Below are positions 9,222 through 17,315 of a stretch of 56,794 bases of DNA, piece after piece. Below the pieces are notes generated by a model. It worked only from the letters and a program-made list of their open reading frames with translations, had not been told where the DNA came from and searched no databases. Position 1 is the stretch's first letter. The number at the start of each line of letters is the position of its first letter. Position numbers and translations under genes: made by a program. Source of the DNA: Streptomyces solincola (GTDB taxonomy: Bacteria; Actinomycetota; Actinomycetes; Streptomycetales; Streptomycetaceae); the NCBI RefSeq assembly GCF_002982015.1, contig NZ_PVLV01000034.1, positions 1 through 56,794 on the forward strand, written 5' to 3'.

Positions 9222-9733
9222 CTAGTCCGGGGTGAACAGCAGGACGAGGGCGGCCGCGCAGGGCGCGTCCTTGGCCTTGACTCCGCCGCGGTGTCGGCCA
9301 GAGTGGTGCGCACCGGAATGTCGAAGCGGCCCGCCACGTGGATCCGGTATCGGTTGCGCTGCGAGCTGGGGCAGTCGGTCGGGCAGCCGAGGACGGCGCG
9401 GCCGCTGGGAGCGTCCAGGCCGAATTCGACGTTGATCGTCATCCCAGGCAGCCGCTTCACGTCACGGGGGATCCAGAACAGGATCGCGCCGGCGACCGCG
9501 CGGGCCTCGGTCTCCCAGTCGACCTGGTGCTCGTAGCACTCAGCTCGGATCCCGTCGCGGGGCTCGGGACACAGGACGGTCAGCGGCTCCGACCGGTCCA
9601 CTGCTTGGCCAGGAGTCGGGCGGCTTCGGTTCGCCAGGACGGGACCGGGGTCCGTTTGTGAGGGGCGGCCCGGCCAGGAACAGAGGCCGGCGGGGATGGG
9701 TTCGAGGGCCATGACCAGGCGGACAGTGCTCAT
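9222..9733 (-). pseudogene. Decayed nucleoside 2-deoxyribosyltransferase-like gene
   Basis: Matches the better preserved gene at 42374-42880 over most of its length (shared YEHQVDWETEARA, ILFWIPRDV, NVEFGLD, SGRAVLG). After the first 16 codons the frame shifts: the family start motif LFLAGPP appears in a neighbouring frame and then the frame returns. Near the end it shifts again (LADTAA, then another frame reading KDAPCAAALVLLF before a stop near 9222). It is therefore a broken paralogue. Upstream and overlapping by an ATGA junction lies the decayed HIT gene, in the same order as in the second copy. Confidence 0.8.
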
Positions 9734-10015
9734 CGACTCTCTCCTGACTGCGCGATGGCGCGGGCGGTGTGCTGCGGGGTCCAGGGCAGCGGCAGGCCGT
9801 CGCCTTCCACGCGGGGAACAACGTGACGTGGAGGTGGAAGACCGTCTGGGTCACTGCGGCGCCCTTGCTGGTGACGACGTTCGCGGCGGGGCCCTCGGCC
9901 AGCAGCTCAGCGGCCCTGCGCAGCACCGCGGCGGTCAACTTCCGGGTCGGTGCCGGCGTCCTCGAGGTGGGCGCGCGGCATAACGCTACGCGCCGTCGTC
10001 GACAGAGCCAACGTC
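9730..10015 (-). pseudogene. Decayed HIT-family gene
   Basis: Fragments in three frames match the HIT protein at 42877-43281: PRAHLEDAGTDPEV, then AAVLRRAAELLAEGPAANVV with QTVFHLH, then VEGDGLPLPWTPQHTAR. The catalytic HxHxH stretch is lost (FHLH is followed by VTLFP). The N-terminal part with CAFCAI is absent. It ends in an ATGA overlap with the decayed deoxyribosyltransferase-like gene. A remnant of a duplicated two-gene operon. Confidence 0.75.
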
Positions 10016-10058
10016 GCCTGACGTCGCGTGGAAGCAACAAAGACGGCCACGCGCCCTC

Positions 10059-10451
10059 TCAGACGACAGCCTCCTCGGCAGTGAACACGCAGAACTCATT
10101 GCCCTCAGGGTCGGCCAAAACGTGCCAGTCGATCTCGTGATCACGCTTGCGGATCACGGTCGCTCCCAGCGTCACGAGCTGGGCGGGGTCACCCCACACG
10201 TCAAGGTGCATGCGGTTCTTGCCCGTCTTGCCCTCGGGAACCGGATTGAACCAGATCAACGGCCCGGCCCCGGACGGATCAACGATGGGGACCGGCCACT
10301 CACGTGGCCGCTCCGTTCCGTCACTCGGTCCCTTCCGCACATAGCCGAGCGCTGTGCACCACCAGTCGGCCAGAGCGTGGTGATCCCGGGCATCAAGGGC
10401 GATGTCCTTGAAACGGGCGGGAGCCCTGTCTTTGTCAGTCACGCGTCCCAT
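10059..10451 (-). CDS. VOC-family protein
   Basis: A 130-residue vicinal-oxygen-chelate fold protein (glyoxalase/bleomycin-resistance superfamily), made of two beta-alpha-beta-beta-beta modules. Motifs: FKDIALDARDHHALADWW at the start, KNRMHLDVWGDP in the middle and VLADPEGNEFCVF at the end. The His and Glu in the last two could form a metal site. Such proteins act as lyases, isomerases or binding proteins for small electrophiles; the substrate is unknown. Its start overlaps the end of the next upstream small gene by 13 bases. Confidence 0.85.
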   Translation of the reverse strand: MGRVTDKDRAPARFKDIALDARDHHALADWWCTALGYVRKGPSDGTERPREWPVPIVDPSGAGPLIWFNPVPEGKTGKNRMHLDVWGDPAQLVTLGATVIRKRDHEIDWHVLADPEGNEFCVFTAEEAVV

Positions 10452-10711
10452 GGAAGCACGGCGTCAAAGCATGTCATGCCACAGGGCGAACATCGCCTGA
10501 TGCAGCGGACTTTAGAGCTCTGCGAGATGCCGTAGGCGACCTCGCCGAGTGCCTCGGCCAGCCACTGCCCGAACGCCGTCGGAGCCAGCAGGGCACCCAG
10601 GACCAGGACCACCGTCAGCTTCTCGTCCAGCCGGCTGCGGGCCTCGGTACGGCGACGCAGGCGCAGGACGACGATGACCGCGAGCAGCACCGCCACGTTG
10701 ATGGTCAACAC
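10439..10711 (-). CDS. Small membrane protein, unknown
   Basis: A 90-residue product with two hydrophobic segments (TINVAVLLAVIVVLRL and KLTVVLVLGALLAPTAFG) separated by a basic, charged loop (RRRTEARSRLDE). The GTG at 10711 has GGAG about 9 bases upstream. The last 25 residues are cysteine- and arginine-rich and unlike the rest, so the natural end may have been near GEVAYGISQ and the tail may be read-on after a junction. No function is recognised. Confidence 0.6.
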   Translation of the reverse strand: MLTINVAVLLAVIVVLRLRRRTEARSRLDEKLTVVLVLGALLAPTAFGQWLAEALGEVAYGISQSSKVRCIRRCSPCGMTCFDAVLPWDA

Positions 10712-11107
10712 TGAACCGGCTCCTTCGTCGTCCGTGCAACCTGACGTACGGAGAACGGGCCCGAAGACCGTTGTAGCGATCGGCGAAGCACGGGAAGAGC
10801 GGACGAGGACCGGATACCGGGGCGGAGATGGTTTCTCAATCGGCCGGGCTGCCGTCCTGCCCGGCCGGTCGATACGAGTGGGATCTACCGCTCGCCCTCA
10901 GTGCGGCGAGCAGTGAGCGGCGGCGCTTGTCGACGGGGCGCAGCGCAGGCCGGTCGGCCTGAGGACGAGCCGCGGGCAGGTTGTCGACGTCGGTCTGCCG
11001 GTAGAGCGGCACGCTGACCGCCCCGGCCTGGCTGAGCCCGGACTCCACCTCGTGCCACTCGGCCGACGCATCCTGCGGGCTCCGGGTCTGTGGACGGCGG
11101 CCGGTTC
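10712..11107. other. Gap with a possible minus-strand gene fragment
   Basis: No complete gene. One minus-strand frame ending at 10836 reads plausibly as protein (SAEWHEVESGLSQAGAVSV, KRRRSLLAALRA) but has no start of its own and no recognised family. It could be the tail of a lost gene downstream of the ferredoxin reductase. Confidence 0.35.
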
Positions 11108-12354
11108 TCAGACGGTGGCCGGCGCCTCCGCCTCCGCCTCGGAAGCTAGACGCTCTTCCAGCGCACGGCGGTACGGCGCGAGCCGGCCCGTCCGTCCGAT
11201 GGTCAGCGCCCCTACCAGCCGACCCGCACGGTGGTAGCTGACCTCCAGTCGCCGGCCGGCCAGGTTGTACTCCACGATCCGCGCGTCGTCCGAGGCGGAG
11301 GCAGGCCCACCGAGCGGATCCTCGCGCTGTGCAGGTCTGACCAGAAGGACGGCACGGCCGTGAACGGCGCGGGTGGCCCCCCGTGTCCTTGCTCGGCGAG
11401 CAGGGTCTCGGCGGCGGCCGCGCCCTGCTCGACGGCGTTGGCCCAGTGACCGAGCGCCAAGGGCTCGCCGTCGGCAAGCGGCTGGGGCACGCGCGCCACG
11501 TCGCCGGCCGCCACCACGCCCGGCACGACGGAACCGTCGGCACGCAGGACGCGCAGACAGGGATCGCAGTGGACGCCGCCGTCATGAGCGACGCCGGAGC
11601 CGGCCAGCCAACCGGTCGCGGGTACCCCGCCGAGCGCCAGGACGGCCAGATCGGCCTGGACCGTGGTGCCGTCGGAGAGGCGGACGCCGGCGAGGTGTCC
11701 GTTGGACCCGGCGAGGAAGTCCTCGACTGCGGTGCCGGTGCGCACCGTGATACCGGCTTCACGGTGGAGGGCGGCGACGTAGGCGCCCGCGATGGCGCCG
11801 ATGGCCCGTTCGAGGGGCTGGGCCGCCGTCTCGACGAGCACGACGTCCAGTCCGCGCTCCCGCGCGGATGCGGCGATCTCACCCCCGAGGAAGCCGGCGC
11901 CGATGACGACGAGCCGCTCCGCCGAGGCCAGGCCGGCTCGCAGGGCCAGCGCGTCGTCCCGGCTGCGCAGGGTGACAACGCCGGCAGGCAGGAGCCGGGT
12001 GGCGGGCCAGGGGCGGGCGACCGATCCGGTGGCGATGAGCAGTCCGTCGTAGGACAGCCGCGTGTTGCCCGAAAGGGTGACGGTCCTCGCGGCGGTGTTC
12101 AGCCCCACCGCCGCCTGACCGAGCAGCCAGCGGGCCTCCAGCCCCTGCGGTACGGGCAGTTCGACGCCGGGTGGCCAGTCGGCGTCGATCAGGACACGCT
12201 TCGACAGCGGCGGCCGGTCGTACGGCATGTGCGGTTCGTCGCCCACGACAGTAACGGGGCCGGTGAAACCCCGCTCGCGCAGAGCCTGCGCGGCCCGCAG
12301 TCCGGCGAGCGAGGCACCGACGATGAGCAGTCCGTGCTGGTCGCCGGTGGTCAC
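11108..12354 (-). pseudogene. FAD-dependent ferredoxin reductase, frameshifted C-terminus
   Basis: An NAD(P)H-ferredoxin reductase of the two-dinucleotide-fold type that would pass electrons to the adjacent ferredoxin. FAD motif: LLIVGASLAGLRAAQALRERG. NAD motif: RLVVIGAGFLGGEIAASARE. The second FAD contact is VVAAGDVARVP. Near 11305 the frame shifts by one. The main frame then reads a nonsense tail to a stop at 11212, while the neighbouring frame continues the expected C-terminal domain (SDDARIVEYNLAGRRLEVSY, TGRLAPYRRALEERLASE) to a stop at 11108. A sequencing error or a recent mutation is equally possible. GTG at 12354 overlaps the ferredoxin stop (GTGA). Confidence 0.8.
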
Positions 12355-12548
12355 GAGGCGGCCGGCAGGACGGTGATGGCGCGTACGGGGCAGACGGTCG
12401 CGGCCTTCTCCGCCTTGTCGAGCAGAGCGTCGGACGGGGCCGCCTCGTACACGAGGTAGTCGTCGCCGTCGAAGGAGAAGATCTCCGGTGCCGCGAAGAC
12501 GCACTGTCCGTGGCTCTCGCACAGGTTCATGTCGACGGTGATCTGCAT
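12351..12548 (-). CDS. [3Fe-4S]-type ferredoxin
   Basis: A 65-residue single-cluster ferredoxin of the kind that feeds cytochromes P450 and similar oxygenases. Cluster cysteines: CESHGQC and, near the end, CPVRAI. The second position of the usual 4Fe motif is not a cysteine, which points to a [3Fe-4S] cluster. It is followed with a 4-base overlap by its reductase gene and preceded by the FMN split-barrel gene. No P450 lies in the window, so the electron acceptor is either that neighbour or encoded elsewhere. Confidence 0.9.
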   Translation of the reverse strand: MQITVDMNLCESHGQCVFAAPEIFSFDGDDYLVYEAAPSDALLDKAEKAATVCPVRAITVLPAAS

Positions 12549-12603
12549 GGTCGCTCCATAGGGGTGCCGTGATGTTCGTCGGTGCGTGCGGTGCGCTCGC
12601 GCG

Positions 12604-13551
12604 TCAGGCGACAGCGGGGTTGAAGCGCGAGTAGTCGGGGCTGCTCCACCGCAGTGGCGAGGCGGCGGTGATCTCCCGTACGGCTTCGACGGAGAACTCG
12701 ACCAGGCGCTGCGCGCCGGCCACCTTGGCGATCTCCTCGGCGTCCCACACGGTGCGCGCGGTGCCGGACAGATGGAGGGTGGCGCCCGTTTCCCAGTCCG
12801 GGAGGAGGATGCCCGCCGACGCGTTGAGCTGCAGGTTGCCCAGGGTCAGGAACATGGCGTTGCCGACGTAGTCGGGCCAGCGCAGCAGGGTGGGAGAGAG
12901 TACCTGGACGAAGCCGGGATTGCCGCCGCGATGGGAGGCGTCCGCGTCGCCGCGGTCGGAGGCGGTGGCGACGAAGAAGGTGTCGGCCGCGCGCACCGCC
13001 TGCCGCTGGGCCCGGCTCAGCGCGGTGCCGTTGGTGACGACGGGTGCTGCGGCCTCACCCTCGCCCGGTCCGATTCTGCTGTGGTTCCTCTTCTGGAGGT
13101 ACTTGGGGCAGTTGGCGATCACCTGGTCGAGGTCGACTCTCAGGCCGTCGCCCTGCCGGCGGGCCCGGCCGTTGATGCGCATCCGGCGACGAGTGGCCGG
13201 CTCGATGGCGATCATCCCGATCCGGGCAGTCGATCCACCGGTCAGGACCTCGGCCAGTGGATCGGCCGGCAGGGGCAGGGCGTCGACCACCAGGGTGCGG
13301 GGGGTGGGGACCTTGAGAAATCCCGGCTCGCCCGTCAACTGAGTCGCCCAGAGGCGGCCTTCGGGGTCGGTGGCGCCCAGCACGATCAGCGGCTGCTCGG
13401 CGAGGAAGTCCTTCGCCACGGGCGGGATGCTCTCCCCGATGCCGCCAAGGGAGAAGTCCGCCTGCAGGGCGAGGCCGGCGCGCTCCTGAACCGCGATCTC
13501 GCCGCTGTGATACGTGGCCACGACATGTCCTTTCCGAGCGTGGAGTGTCAT
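12604..13551 (-). CDS. Pyridoxamine-phosphate-oxidase-like flavoprotein
   Basis: A 315-residue protein with two split-barrel halves of the pyridoxamine 5'-phosphate oxidase (PNPOx-like) superfamily. The first half has PLIVLGATDPEGRLWATQL and GMIAIEPATRRRMRING. The second half has ADTFFVATASDRGDADASHRG and MFLTLGNLQLNASAGIL. Such proteins bind FMN (or F420) and act as oxidoreductases on varied substrates. It stands between a VOC gene and the ferredoxin/reductase pair on one strand, so the four probably form one operon. A flavin reductase-linked detoxification or oxygenation step is a reasonable guess, not shown. Confidence 0.8.
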   Translation of the reverse strand: MTLHARKGHVVATYHSGEIAVQERAGLALQADFSLGGIGESIPPVAKDFLAEQPLIVLGATDPEGRLWATQLTGEPGFLKVPTPRTLVVDALPLPADPLAEVLTGGSTARIGMIAIEPATRRRMRINGRARRQGDGLRVDLDQVIANCPKYLQKRNHSRIGPGEGEAAAPVVTNGTALSRAQRQAVRAADTFFVATASDRGDADASHRGGNPGFVQVLSPTLLRWPDYVGNAMFLTLGNLQLNASAGILLPDWETGATLHLSGTARTVWDAEEIAKVAGAQRLVEFSVEAVREITAASPLRWSSPDYSRFNPAVA

Positions 13552-13623
13552 TCGAGGGCCTGTCCGAGTGCCGGGTGCCGGGTCCGTCCCGGTTCCCGGC
13601 GCCCGGACAGGTGAGGAGGTTTC

Positions 13624-14079
13624 TTAGAAGAAGCCGCAGGTGGGGGCGCCGGGGGTCGGGGCGTCGGCCGGGTCGGCCCCGGTGGGCGCGTAGATCTCGA
13701 GCCGGATGCCGTCGGGGTCGGTGAAGAAGATGCCGCCGGACGTGCCGTTCTCGCCGTGGGGGACGACGCCGTCGTAGTCGAACTCGGCACCCAGCTGGCG
13801 CAGCACCTGCTCGGTGGCCCTCACCTCGTCGATGGTTTCCACCTGGAACGACAGGTGGTGCAGGCCCGGCCGGTCGGTCGGGAACGAGCCCGCGCTCTGC
13901 TGCCACAGCGCCACCAGCATCCGGTTGTCCCGGCCGAGGAACGCCCAGCGGCGGTCGTCCTCCTTACCCTCCGCCACCACCTCGAAGTCGAAGACGGCGC
14001 GGTAGAAGGCGAGGGAACGGTCGAGGTCGGTGACGTTCACTCCCACGTGACCGGTCTGCAGGGTCTTCGCTTTAGCCAT
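13624..14079 (-). CDS. VOC-family protein, dioxygenase/lyase-like
   Basis: A 151-residue VOC-fold protein with paired modules. HVGVNVTDLDRSLAFYRAVF starts the first (metal-ligand His). GLHHLSFQVETIDEV holds the middle His. IFFTDPDGIRLEIYAP carries the usual C-terminal Glu. This set of two His and one Glu is a classic divalent-metal site, so it could be an extradiol dioxygenase, glyoxalase or thiol-transferase-like enzyme. It is the first gene of the four-gene minus-strand operon and is divergent from the CGNR regulator. Confidence 0.85.
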   Translation of the reverse strand: MAKAKTLQTGHVGVNVTDLDRSLAFYRAVFDFEVVAEGKEDDRRWAFLGRDNRMLVALWQQSAGSFPTDRPGLHHLSFQVETIDEVRATEQVLRQLGAEFDYDGVVPHGENGTSGGIFFTDPDGIRLEIYAPTGADPADAPTPGAPTCGFF

Positions 14080-14239
14080 GGCGCATCACATGCCTTCACG
14101 GATCGTCGCAAGCCCATCTTGCAACCGTTGAAAGCGAATTTAAGGGTTAGAGGGAGGAGAGTCAACTGTTGATCAACGAGTAAGCGGTTATAGTGAGTAG
14201 GTGAACCCGCCCGCATCGCGGAAGGAAGGACGTCGCACC
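14080..14239. promoter_or_regulatory. Divergent promoter region with palindrome
   Basis: Space between the VOC operon and the CGNR gene, clearly lower in G+C. It contains the perfect 10-base palindrome GTTGATCAAC at 14168-14177, with GTCAAC just before it, and a related CCGTTGAAAG block near 14124. A TATAGT-like -10 lies around 14189-14194 ahead of the regulator. This is the likely operator/promoter of both units. Confidence 0.45.
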
Positions 14240-14812
14240 GTGCCACCGACTCCCGGGGCCGACCCCCGTCCTCTGACCGACGAGCCGCTCGGCATCGACC
14301 TGCTCAACACGCGTTGGATCGACACCGCCGGCCACCACGACCTGCTGGACTCGCTCGACGGCCTGGCGACCTGGCTCGCCGCCCCCCTGGTGCGCCAGGC
14401 GCTCGGCGACCTGTCGGCCACGGCGGACCACGACACCCTGGAGCGGTTGCTCCAGGCGCGCACGGCCCTCGACAAGGCGGTCGTGAACCCCCGCAATCCC
14501 GAACCCGACGCGGTCGAGGCGCTCAACGCCGTGCTCGCGCACGGCCGCAGGGGACACGTGCTGCGCTTCGACGGACCCGACACCTTCGTCGACGTGCGGG
14601 CCCCCTCCTGGCTGCCCGCGTGGCGAGCGGCCGAGGACTACCTGCGGCTGCTCGCGGAACGGCCCGAGCGGATCCGGCCGTGCGGCAACCCCGAGTGCGT
14701 CCTGCACTTCTACGACGTGTCCAAGAACGGCACCCGTCGCTGGTGCTCGATGGCCGGCTGCGGGAACCGGGTGAAGGCACAGCGCCACTACGCACGCCGA
14801 AAGAAGGCCTGA
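14240..14812 (+). CDS. CGNR zinc-finger transcriptional regulator
   Basis: A 190-residue protein with an N-terminal ABATE domain (LGIDLLNTRWIDTAGHHDLL) and a C-terminal CGNR zinc finger (RPCGNPECVLHFYD, then RRWCSMAGCGNRVKAQRHY). Four cysteines bind zinc and the CGNR block contacts DNA. Members of this family are stress- or ligand-responsive regulators. GTG at 14240 is chosen because GGAAGGAAGGAC sits about 9 bases upstream; an in-frame GTG at 14201 lacks such a site. It is divergent from the VOC-flavoprotein-ferredoxin-reductase operon, its likely target. Confidence 0.88.
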   Translation: MPPTPGADPRPLTDEPLGIDLLNTRWIDTAGHHDLLDSLDGLATWLAAPLVRQALGDLSATADHDTLERLLQARTALDKAVVNPRNPEPDAVEALNAVLAHGRRGHVLRFDGPDTFVDVRAPSWLPAWRAAEDYLRLLAERPERIRPCGNPECVLHFYDVSKNGTRRWCSMAGCGNRVKAQRHYARRKKA

Positions 14813-14831
14813 CCACCAGGGCCAGGCCTCC

Positions 14832-14848
14832 CTCCGTTCGGAACGGAG
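14832..14848 (+). terminator. Small hairpin after CGNR gene
   Basis: Inverted repeat CTCCGTT - CGG - AACGGAG begins 20 bases after the regulator stop. There is no T-run, as is common in Streptomyces. A transcription terminator is likely but unproven. Confidence 0.45.
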
Positions 14849-14860
14849 CACCACCGCCCT

Positions 14861-15043
14861 GGCCAGTACCGCGCCCGCACCGAAACGGTCACCTTCCCCC
14901 GGCAGCACGTCGAGCGCCTGGAGGACGGGACGGAGGTCCGCTTGGGGATGTGGCTGACCAACACCAAGACCCGACGCGCCAGACTGAGCGCGGAGCGTCT
15001 CGCCGCGCTCGCCGTCCTCGGACTCGCATGGGCCGCCGGCTGA
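14861..15043 (+). pseudogene. C-terminal fragment of helicase-associated-domain protein
   Basis: About 60 codons read QHVERLEDGTEVRLGMWL, TNTKTRRARLS and AERLAALAVLGLAWAAG before a stop. This is the typical end of Streptomyces DEAD-box proteins with repeated helicase-associated (HA) domains. No start or helicase core is attached. The same ending (AALAALGLAWAAG) closes the deleted helicase at 51216-51650. Confidence 0.7.
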
Positions 15044-15135
15044 GTGGGGTGGTGGCCGGGATGCATTTCGTCGTTGGGGCTGGTCCTGGCAGGTGAGGGG
15101 CGCGTTGTCATCCAGGGACTCTCCGTCGGGCCGGC

Positions 15136-15306
15136 TCAGGGGCGGGGGTGGAGACGGAGGAGCATCAGAGCGGTGTCGTCGACGGCGTGGTGGCCGGTGT
15201 GGTCGGTCATCTCGCGGTGGAGGCGGTCGAGGGTGTCGGCAGCGGGGAGGTTCCCGGTGGCGGTCAGGGTGGCGGCGAGGCGTTCGTCGCCGAAGAGGAC
15301 AACACT
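15136..15306 (-). pseudogene. C-terminal fragment of SpoIIE-type phosphatase
   Basis: About 56 codons read LFGDERLAATLTA and REMTDHTGHHAVDDTALMLL before the stop. This is the usual C-terminus of PP2C/SpoIIE phosphatases that act on STAS antagonists. The catalytic domain upstream is missing; the sequence changes to an IS5 transposase fragment on the other strand near 15307. Confidence 0.65.
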
Positions 15307-15763
15307 CCGGCACCACCGCACCGACGAGGGGCTCGGACGGCCCCGGAGCGGCCTGACCGGCAAGATCGACCTCGCGGGCGAGGGTGGCTGCCGCCCCATG
15401 GCCCTTCTGCTCACGCCCGACCAGTGGGGCGACGCCCCACAGATGGTCAAGGTCTTGTATCGGCTCCGGGTCCTCAGGCCGCTGGGCGGACGGCCCCGAA
15501 CCCGGCCCGACCACGTCAGTGGCTACAAGGCATACAGCTCCCGCCGCTACCGCCGCTACCGCCGCTACCGCCGCTACCTGCGAAGACGCCACATCCGGCA
15601 CAGAATTCCGGAACCGAAGGACCAACGGGCCAACCGCCGCCGCAAAGAAGGCCATCAACTGGCTCAAGAACTCCCGCGCGGTCGCCAGTCGTTACGACAG
15701 GAGGCCTACGTCTTCCACGGCACCGTCACCGCCGCAGCGATCCGGCTCTGGCTTCTGCCGTGA
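15307..15763 (+). mobile_element. IS5-family transposase relic, C-terminal half
   Basis: The plus strand reads LTGKIDLAGEGGCRPMALL, TPDQWGDAPQM, LGGRPRTRPDHVSG, IPEPKDQRANRRR and EAYVFHGTVTAAAIRLW, the second half of an IS5-group DDE transposase. After NRRR the frame changes: AINWLKNSRAVASRYD lies in another frame from the final YVFHGTV. The N-terminal half is missing. Within it a 9-base unit has expanded (see repeat). It is dead. Confidence 0.8.
15542..15577 (+). repeat. Tandem 9-bp repeat, 4 copies
   Basis: Four copies of CGCCGCTAC in a row, coding Arg-Arg-Tyr units inside the dead transposase. Related intact elements have a single Arg-rich stretch at this point, so this is probably slippage expansion after loss of function. 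Confidence 0.8.
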
Positions 15764-15841
15764 TCCGCCGGACAGGACCTAGCCGCTGGGAGCTACCCCC
15801 GCGGGGGGGGTGATGCCCGAGCCCGGCGGCGACGGGATCGG

Positions 15842-15961
15842 TCCGGGTCCGGCGGGGGCGACGAGGAGGTCACCGGGCTGAGCGAACGGGCCGTCCGCAA
15901 CTACGGCCCCTGCATCTCGTGCGCCGCCCACTTCCTGGATCTCACGGTGGTACGCCGGTGA
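15842..15961 (+). pseudogene. C-terminal tail of [NiFe]-hydrogenase large subunit
   Basis: Open codons ending NYGPCISCAAHFLDL followed by TVVRR and a stop. Actinobacterial hydrogenase large subunits end with DPCISC-AxHFLDLTV, where the two cysteines bind the NiFe centre. Here Asp is replaced by Gly and everything upstream is missing. The stop overlaps the GTG of a maturation protease gene, as in intact clusters. It is the last piece of a lost hydrogenase operon. Confidence 0.75.
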
Positions 15962-16445
15962 ACCGCCGGGTCGTGGTGCTCGGCGCGGGCAACCCGCTGC
16001 GCGGCGATGACGGGGCGGGCCCGGCGGCCGTGCGGGACCTGCGGGGCGAGGTGCTCGCCGCCACCGTCCTGGCGGTCTGCGACGGGGACCCGGCGCGCAT
16101 GCTGGAGCTGTGGCGGGGCGCGGACGCGCTGGTCGTGGTGGAGGCGGTGCTGCTGCGTCCGGCACGACCAGGGCACCTGCACACTTTCTCAGCGGCGGAG
16201 GCGATGTGCGGGGCGGCGGGGGCGGCATGTACGTATGCCCTTGGGCTCGGGGCGTGCCTCGCCTCGGCGGAGGCCCTGGGCAAGCTGCCTCCGGACGTGG
16301 TGGTGAACGCCGTGGAGGTGGAGGGCGCCGGCCTGGGGCGGAGCTCGGCCCGGCGGTGTGGTCGGCGCTGCCGGAGCTGACCGGCCGGGTCGCCGCCTCG
16401 GTACGGCGGGCGCGGGCAAGGCGGACGGTGAGCGACCGGAGGTAG
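15958..16445 (+). pseudogene. Hydrogenase maturation protease, degenerate
   Basis: Begins with VNRRVVVLGAGNPLRGDDGAGP, the start of HyaD/HybD-type proteases that trim the large-subunit tail. Two of the residues that bind nickel in HybD look changed: the usual D-A is VVVEAV here, and the usual T-H-A-L-G-L is CTYALGL. Near 16340 the frame shifts: one frame stops at 16380, while another continues the expected end (LGPAVWSALPELTGRVAA) to 16445. With its substrate reduced to a tail, the gene is almost certainly non-functional. Confidence 0.75.
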
Positions 16446-16477
16446 ACGCCGAGGCGGGCGCGTCCGACTTCGTACGG

Positions 16478-16936
16478 TCAGCCGAACCCTCCGCTGCCGT
16501 AGGGGGCGTAGAGGTCGAGGAGGCGGATGCGCGAGGCGTGCAGCCGCTGGGCGACCACCCGCCCCACCCAGACGGCGACGGCCCGGCCGAACGCGGGGTC
16601 CGCGGCACAGGCCGCGAGCACCGGCTTGGCCGCCAGCTCCCAGGCTCGCACCGGGCTCATCGCCTCGGCCCCCAGGTGCCAGACATATGGCGGGAAGTGC
16701 CAGGACCAGCCGACGAGTTCACCGTACCTGAGGGTCTCCACGGCGAGAGGCCGACGGCCGGGAACGTGCAGGTCAAGGGCGACGGTACCGGTACGCACGA
16801 CCCAGAAGCGGTCGGCGTGGCGCCCCTCCTCGAATAGGCGCTGACCGGCGTCGAAGGACACCTCCCGGGCGAAGTCCATGAGCCGTTCGCGGTATCCGGG
16901 CTCCAGGGCGGCCCTCAAGGTGGTGGAGGTAGTCAT
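16478..16936 (-). CDS. Cyclic-nucleotide-binding-domain protein
   Basis: A 152-residue protein with a single cNMP-binding beta-roll (LEPGYRERLMDFAREVSF, GQRLFEEGRHADRFWVV, RTGTVALDLHVPG, GELVGWSWHFPP) and a C-terminal helix. It lacks the HTH of Crp/Fnr regulators. The phosphate-binding cassette is replaced by ELVGWSWHFPPY, so a different or no nucleotide may be bound. ATG at 16936 is chosen; an upstream in-frame ATG at 16987 is less likely. Similar proteins stand next to stress-protein and hydrogenase genes in other actinomycetes. It is the first gene of the stress island. Confidence 0.8.
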   Translation of the reverse strand: MTTSTTLRAALEPGYRERLMDFAREVSFDAGQRLFEEGRHADRFWVVRTGTVALDLHVPGRRPLAVETLRYGELVGWSWHFPPYVWHLGAEAMSPVRAWELAAKPVLAACAADPAFGRAVAVWVGRVVAQRLHASRIRLLDLYAPYGSGGFG

Positions 16937-17315
16937 CGCACCGGCTCCCTTCGTGGTATGGCGCGTGCGGCGTACGGTGGCCGGCACCAGCGCCGCACGG
17001 CGTCTCGGCAGGGACGTCGTGCCCGTTCCCGCTCTGCCGGAACGGCGCCGGCTCGTGCGGGGAGGGCCGTCATCCGCCTTCTCCCGGCGGATCTGCTGAT
17101 CGTGCGGTACGCCGGCCGCCTCTCCGCGCTCCCGGCGGTCCTCCCGCCACCGTCAGCACACCACCAGCGTCACCGGCCTCGGTAGGGCCGCTCGGTACCC
17201 GGCGGCGAGCCGGTCGGGGCGGTTCGCATGCCCCGGTGCGGTAACGGGATCGCGGTACGGCGCCGGGTTCCGGCCTTGCCGGCTCCGGAGAATCGTCCGG
17301 CGGTCGCCGCACCAG
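16937..17315. other. Gap with candidate island operator
   Basis: No gene seen. At 17183-17200 lies TAGGGCCGCTCGGTACCC, one of the recurring AGGGCCGNNCGGNCC-like dyads of the island, about 250 bases upstream of the cyclic-nucleotide-binding gene. The rest is unassigned G+C-rich DNA. Confidence 0.4.

Noticed and set aside
15542-15577. CRISPR-like array
   Set aside because: The unit is a 9-base tandem repeat without spacers inside a dead transposase.
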